Source of the DNA: Phycisphaerae bacterium
GTDB taxonomy: Bacteria; Planctomycetota; Phycisphaerae; SM23-33
Reading direction: 5' to 3'
Length of the DNA: 64,000 nucleotides
Assembly (NCBI GenBank): GCA_011050235.1
Contig: DRGC01000079.1
Coordinates: 41,966-105,965 of the forward strand
Shown here: positions 61,941-64,000 of the stretch, one piece after another
Layout: each line of letters opens with the position of its first letter
Numbering within the stretch: position 1 is the stretch's first letter
The notes under the pieces: model-generated
Seen by the model: only the letters and a program-made list of their open reading frames with translations
The model's database searches: none
Told to the model about the DNA's origin: nothing
Made by a program: the position numbers and the translations under genes

Positions 61941-64000
61941 ATGAAGAAAAGACTGTCAGCTTTTCCAGCAAACATACTTCAAAATCTGGGTCTGTTGCTG
62001 GCGTTCGTTCTCCTGATGGCGGCGAACGGCTTTACGGGTGATCGGCCGGTCCTGACGACCGTTCTCGTATTCGTGTTCTCGTTATCGTATCTGGTCGCTT
62101 CGGCAGTGACCCGGCGAGCAAGCTTCCTCTACGGCACGATGCTGCTGGGGGCGGTGTCGTACTTTCTGGCGTGCAATGCGCTTGGCGCGCCGGGGACATC
62201 GTTTCCGCTGCTGTCAGTGCCTCTGGTCGGGGCTTTGCTGGCCGTCGGCCACTATCTGAGGGCGCGGCTGCCGGCGGAGCTTTCGGATTATCCGCGCACG
62301 ATCTTTCGGGCGATGAACATAACGGCCGGCGTTTTCGGGCTGTGGGCGTTGGCCCAGGCCCCCCAGGTGATGGGCCGCCCGGACGTGCTGCGATACGTTG
62401 CGGCACTTACGTTGATGGGCTATGCGGGCCTGTATTTCGTGCACGCCGCGGCCATGAAAAAGGCCGTCCACGTCTACGTCTTCTCGGGGGCGTTGGTCCT
62501 CGGGTCGGTTCTTGCGGTCTCGCTGGTGTGGGCAGTCGCATTCGCGTGGATACCGGCGATGGCGTCGGCGGGCGCGATCCTGCTGGCGGGAACGAGATTC
62601 CATCGCGATGGGCCGCCCGGCTGGTCGCGAAACTTCTACTTCACTGCCGCCGGGGCGATCTGCGTGTCGCTGGTGCTGTCGCTGTTGCGGTGGCCGCTGG
62701 TCATTGTGGATATGGCCCTGGGGTCGCTGCTGCTGTGGGCGGCTTACGGTTGGCTGTCCCGGGCGGTTCCCGACGTGCTGGGGGCGAGGATGGGCGAGCG
62801 AGTCACGGCCAAGTGCTTCTTCTTTGGCTCGATGGCGATGGCCCTGCCGGTTGCGGTGGTGATTTTCATCATGCCGTCGAACGCCTACGTTGCAGGGGCG
62901 GCGCTGGTCTGCGGGGTGACGTTCTGCTGGCTTTTCTGGCGGCGTCGCGACAACGTTGTCCCGCGGAATAACATTCGCTACGTGTTGGCGGCCTCGATGT
63001 TCGTCTCTGCAGGATTGCTGGGGATGGCGCGGCATCTACCGGGGCCGATCGCTGCGGGATGGGCCGTCGCGGTTCCGATAATGCTGCTGGCGGGTCTGGT
63101 TGCGGCGCGACGGCTGTTCGATGGGGCCAGGCACCAGGTAGTCCTGGCAGCGCTGGGCGGGGCGGCGGTCTTTCCGGCCTTTTTCGCCTGGTACGCGCCG
63201 CTGCTGCAGGGAGAGTGGCTGGTGGCCCTGATCGCGGCCGCTGCGGCGCTGGCGGTGGTTGTTGTCATCGGCCTGCGGCGGAGTATGAGGTCCTGTCACT
63301 ATGCAATCGGCCCGGCGCTGGGTGGGGCGGTTGTTTGCGGGATGCTGCTGGTGCATCGTGGGCCGAGTTTTTCGGCCTGGGCCGGCTGTGCGGCTGCGGC
63401 AACGCTGGCGGGCGTGGCGTTCATATGGGCGGGCCTGCGCGATCGGGCCGTGATCCGGGGCGCGACGAATCTGGCGTGGCTGATCCTGTCGGTGGCGGCG
63501 GCGATCATTGCCGGCGCCATGGGCCTGACGCCGCTGCTGTATGCGGCGACGGCCGTGGGGGCGGTATCGGTGCTCATGGCGGCCCGAGCGGCGCGAGCCG
63601 GGAGAGCGGACCTCTTCGATCGGCTTGTGCAGGTCGTTGCGGTATCGGCGACGGTTGCGGTGGTGGTGGTCGGATCGGCCGGGCAGGCGGGCGCGACGAA
63701 CATGGGCCTGTGCCTGTTGGTCCTTTCGGCGGCCTATTGGCTGGCGTGGGCGTTGGGGCGCGGCGTGCCGTCTGCGCGGCTGGCCGTTGGGATGCTGGCC
63801 CTGGCGGGCGTGCTGGTGATCTACGGCAGCTTCCCCGGCGTTGAGGCGCGTTTGGCCTTGGGGGCCGGCCTGGTGGCGGCGCTGTTTATTCTGGCGGCGC
63901 TGACCAGGCGTCGATTCTCCGCTGTCGGCGAGACGGCCGTCGCCGTCGGACATTTGACGAGCGTCGTGCTGGCGCTGGCGGCGCTGGTGCAGGCCTGGGC
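61941..64000 (+). CDS. Large polytopic membrane protein (N-terminal part)
   Basis: I translated this from the ATG at 61941; it stays open for 686 codons to the window end, so the product is truncated here. It starts MKKRLSAFPANILQNLGLLL and is composed almost wholly of hydrophobic helices (at least 18 counted by eye) separated by short Arg-rich loops (e.g. TRRASF, RRRDN, RRSMRS), giving positive-inside character. No cytoplasmic domain, catalytic motif or repeat matches a family I know. Codon use is strongly G/C in third position like the neighbours. Too large for a typical transporter; could be an exporter, polymerase or a glycan-modifying scaffold. Confidence 0.85.
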   Translation, partial: MKKRLSAFPANILQNLGLLLAFVLLMAANGFTGDRPVLTTVLVFVFSLSYLVASAVTRRASFLYGTMLLGAVSYFLACNALGAPGTSFPLLSVPLVGALLAVGHYLRARLPAELSDYPRTIFRAMNITAGVFGLWALAQAPQVMGRPDVLRYVAALTLMGYAGLYFVHAAAMKKAVHVYVFSGALVLGSVLAVSLVWAVAFAWIPAMASAGAILLAGTRFHRDGPPGWSRNFYFTAAGAICVSLVLSLLRWPLVIVDMALGSLLLWAAYGWLSRAVPDVLGARMGERVTAKCFFFGSMAMALPVAVVIFIMPSNAYVAGAALVCGVTFCWLFWRRRDNVVPRNNIRYVLAASMFVSAGLLGMARHLPGPIAAGWAVAVPIMLLAGLVAARRLFDGARHQVVLAALGGAAVFPAFFAWYAPLLQGEWLVALIAAAAALAVVVVIGLRRSMRSCHYAIGPALGGAVVCGMLLVHRGPSFSAWAGCAAAATLAGVAFIWAGLRDRAVIRGATNLAWLILSVAAAIIAGAMGLTPLLYAATAVGAVSVLMAARAARAGRADLFDRLVQVVAVSATVAVVVVGSAGQAGATNMGLCLLVLSAAYWLAWALGRGVPSARLAVGMLALAGVLVIYGSFPGVEARLALGAGLVAALFILAALTRRRFSAVGETAVAVGHLTSVVLALAALVQAW

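Noticed and set aside
61468..61971. 60- to 97-codon frames in the intergenic region
   Set aside because: Overlap each other on both strands with no ribosome-binding site or recognisable motif.

Overview
The window is a high-G+C bacterial chromosome segment, most likely from a planctomycete (possibly a Phycisphaerae-like lineage). This rests on a PVC-type small basic protein (5452-5733), lysine/alanine-rich tails on MetK and a DksA-like protein, sulfotransferase-containing glycan genes, many predicted lipoproteins and hairpin-rich intergenic repeats. No rRNA gene or full taxonomic marker is present, so the assignment is an inference. Coding density is high, genes often overlap by 4 bp, and GTG and TTG starts are common.

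Region 1 (1-6623, minus strand): a run reading aminotransferase, glycerol-1-phosphate dehydrogenase (G1PDH), dehydratase, acyl carrier protein, dehydratase, ketosynthase. The ketosynthase lacks the canonical active-site Cys and one of the two His residues, like a non-condensing KS-beta partner, and runs off the left edge. Upstream lie the small basic protein and a membrane-anchored SPOR-like protein.

Region 2 (6624-24814): mostly housekeeping and metabolism. It holds xylA, an aldo/keto reductase with Fe-S clusters, rubrerythrin, a lipoprotein-like/MFS/GH4 operon, ribD, rlmN, a deoxyribosyltransferase-like gene, lspA, a DksA-like gene, metK, rpmH (44 codons), a CYTH protein, a Gfo/Idh oxidoreductase, sppA, a GIY-YIG protein and a BNR-repeat protein.

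Region 3 (24815-27171): a patch of visibly lower G+C with a DUF4760-type membrane protein and a DRHyd/TIR-like protein. It sits just downstream of tRNA-Pro(UGG). Upstream of that tRNA, its sigma70-like promoter and 5' half are repeated twice more as 170-bp units whose tRNA part is remodelled (32-nt insert in the D arm, replaced anticodon arm, no T arm). I regard this as the most unusual structure in the window.

Region 4 (27172-47890): a large surface-polysaccharide locus. A plus-strand operon carries an ABC-2 exporter pair, a sulfotransferase and three glycosyltransferases. A minus-strand operon carries a polyprenyl-phosphate sugar-1-phosphate transferase, a flippase, four glycosyltransferases and a WcaF-like acetyltransferase. 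Between and after them are an LPG-synthase-type membrane protein, an APC permease fused to an EIIA domain, an FkbM methyltransferase and a GT-C type membrane protein.

Region 5 (47951-56548): an iron-type ABC importer (binding lipoprotein, fused permease, ATPase), an SGNH hydrolase-like membrane protein, four tandem CsgG-like lipoproteins and a secreted repeat protein.

Region 6 (56549-64000): tRNA-Arg(UCG), a fumarylacetoacetate hydrolase-family gene, a hairpin-rich intergenic element, a three-gene minus-strand catabolic operon (mannonate dehydratase-like, amidohydrolase, class III aminotransferase), and the start of a very large polytopic membrane protein that runs off the right edge.
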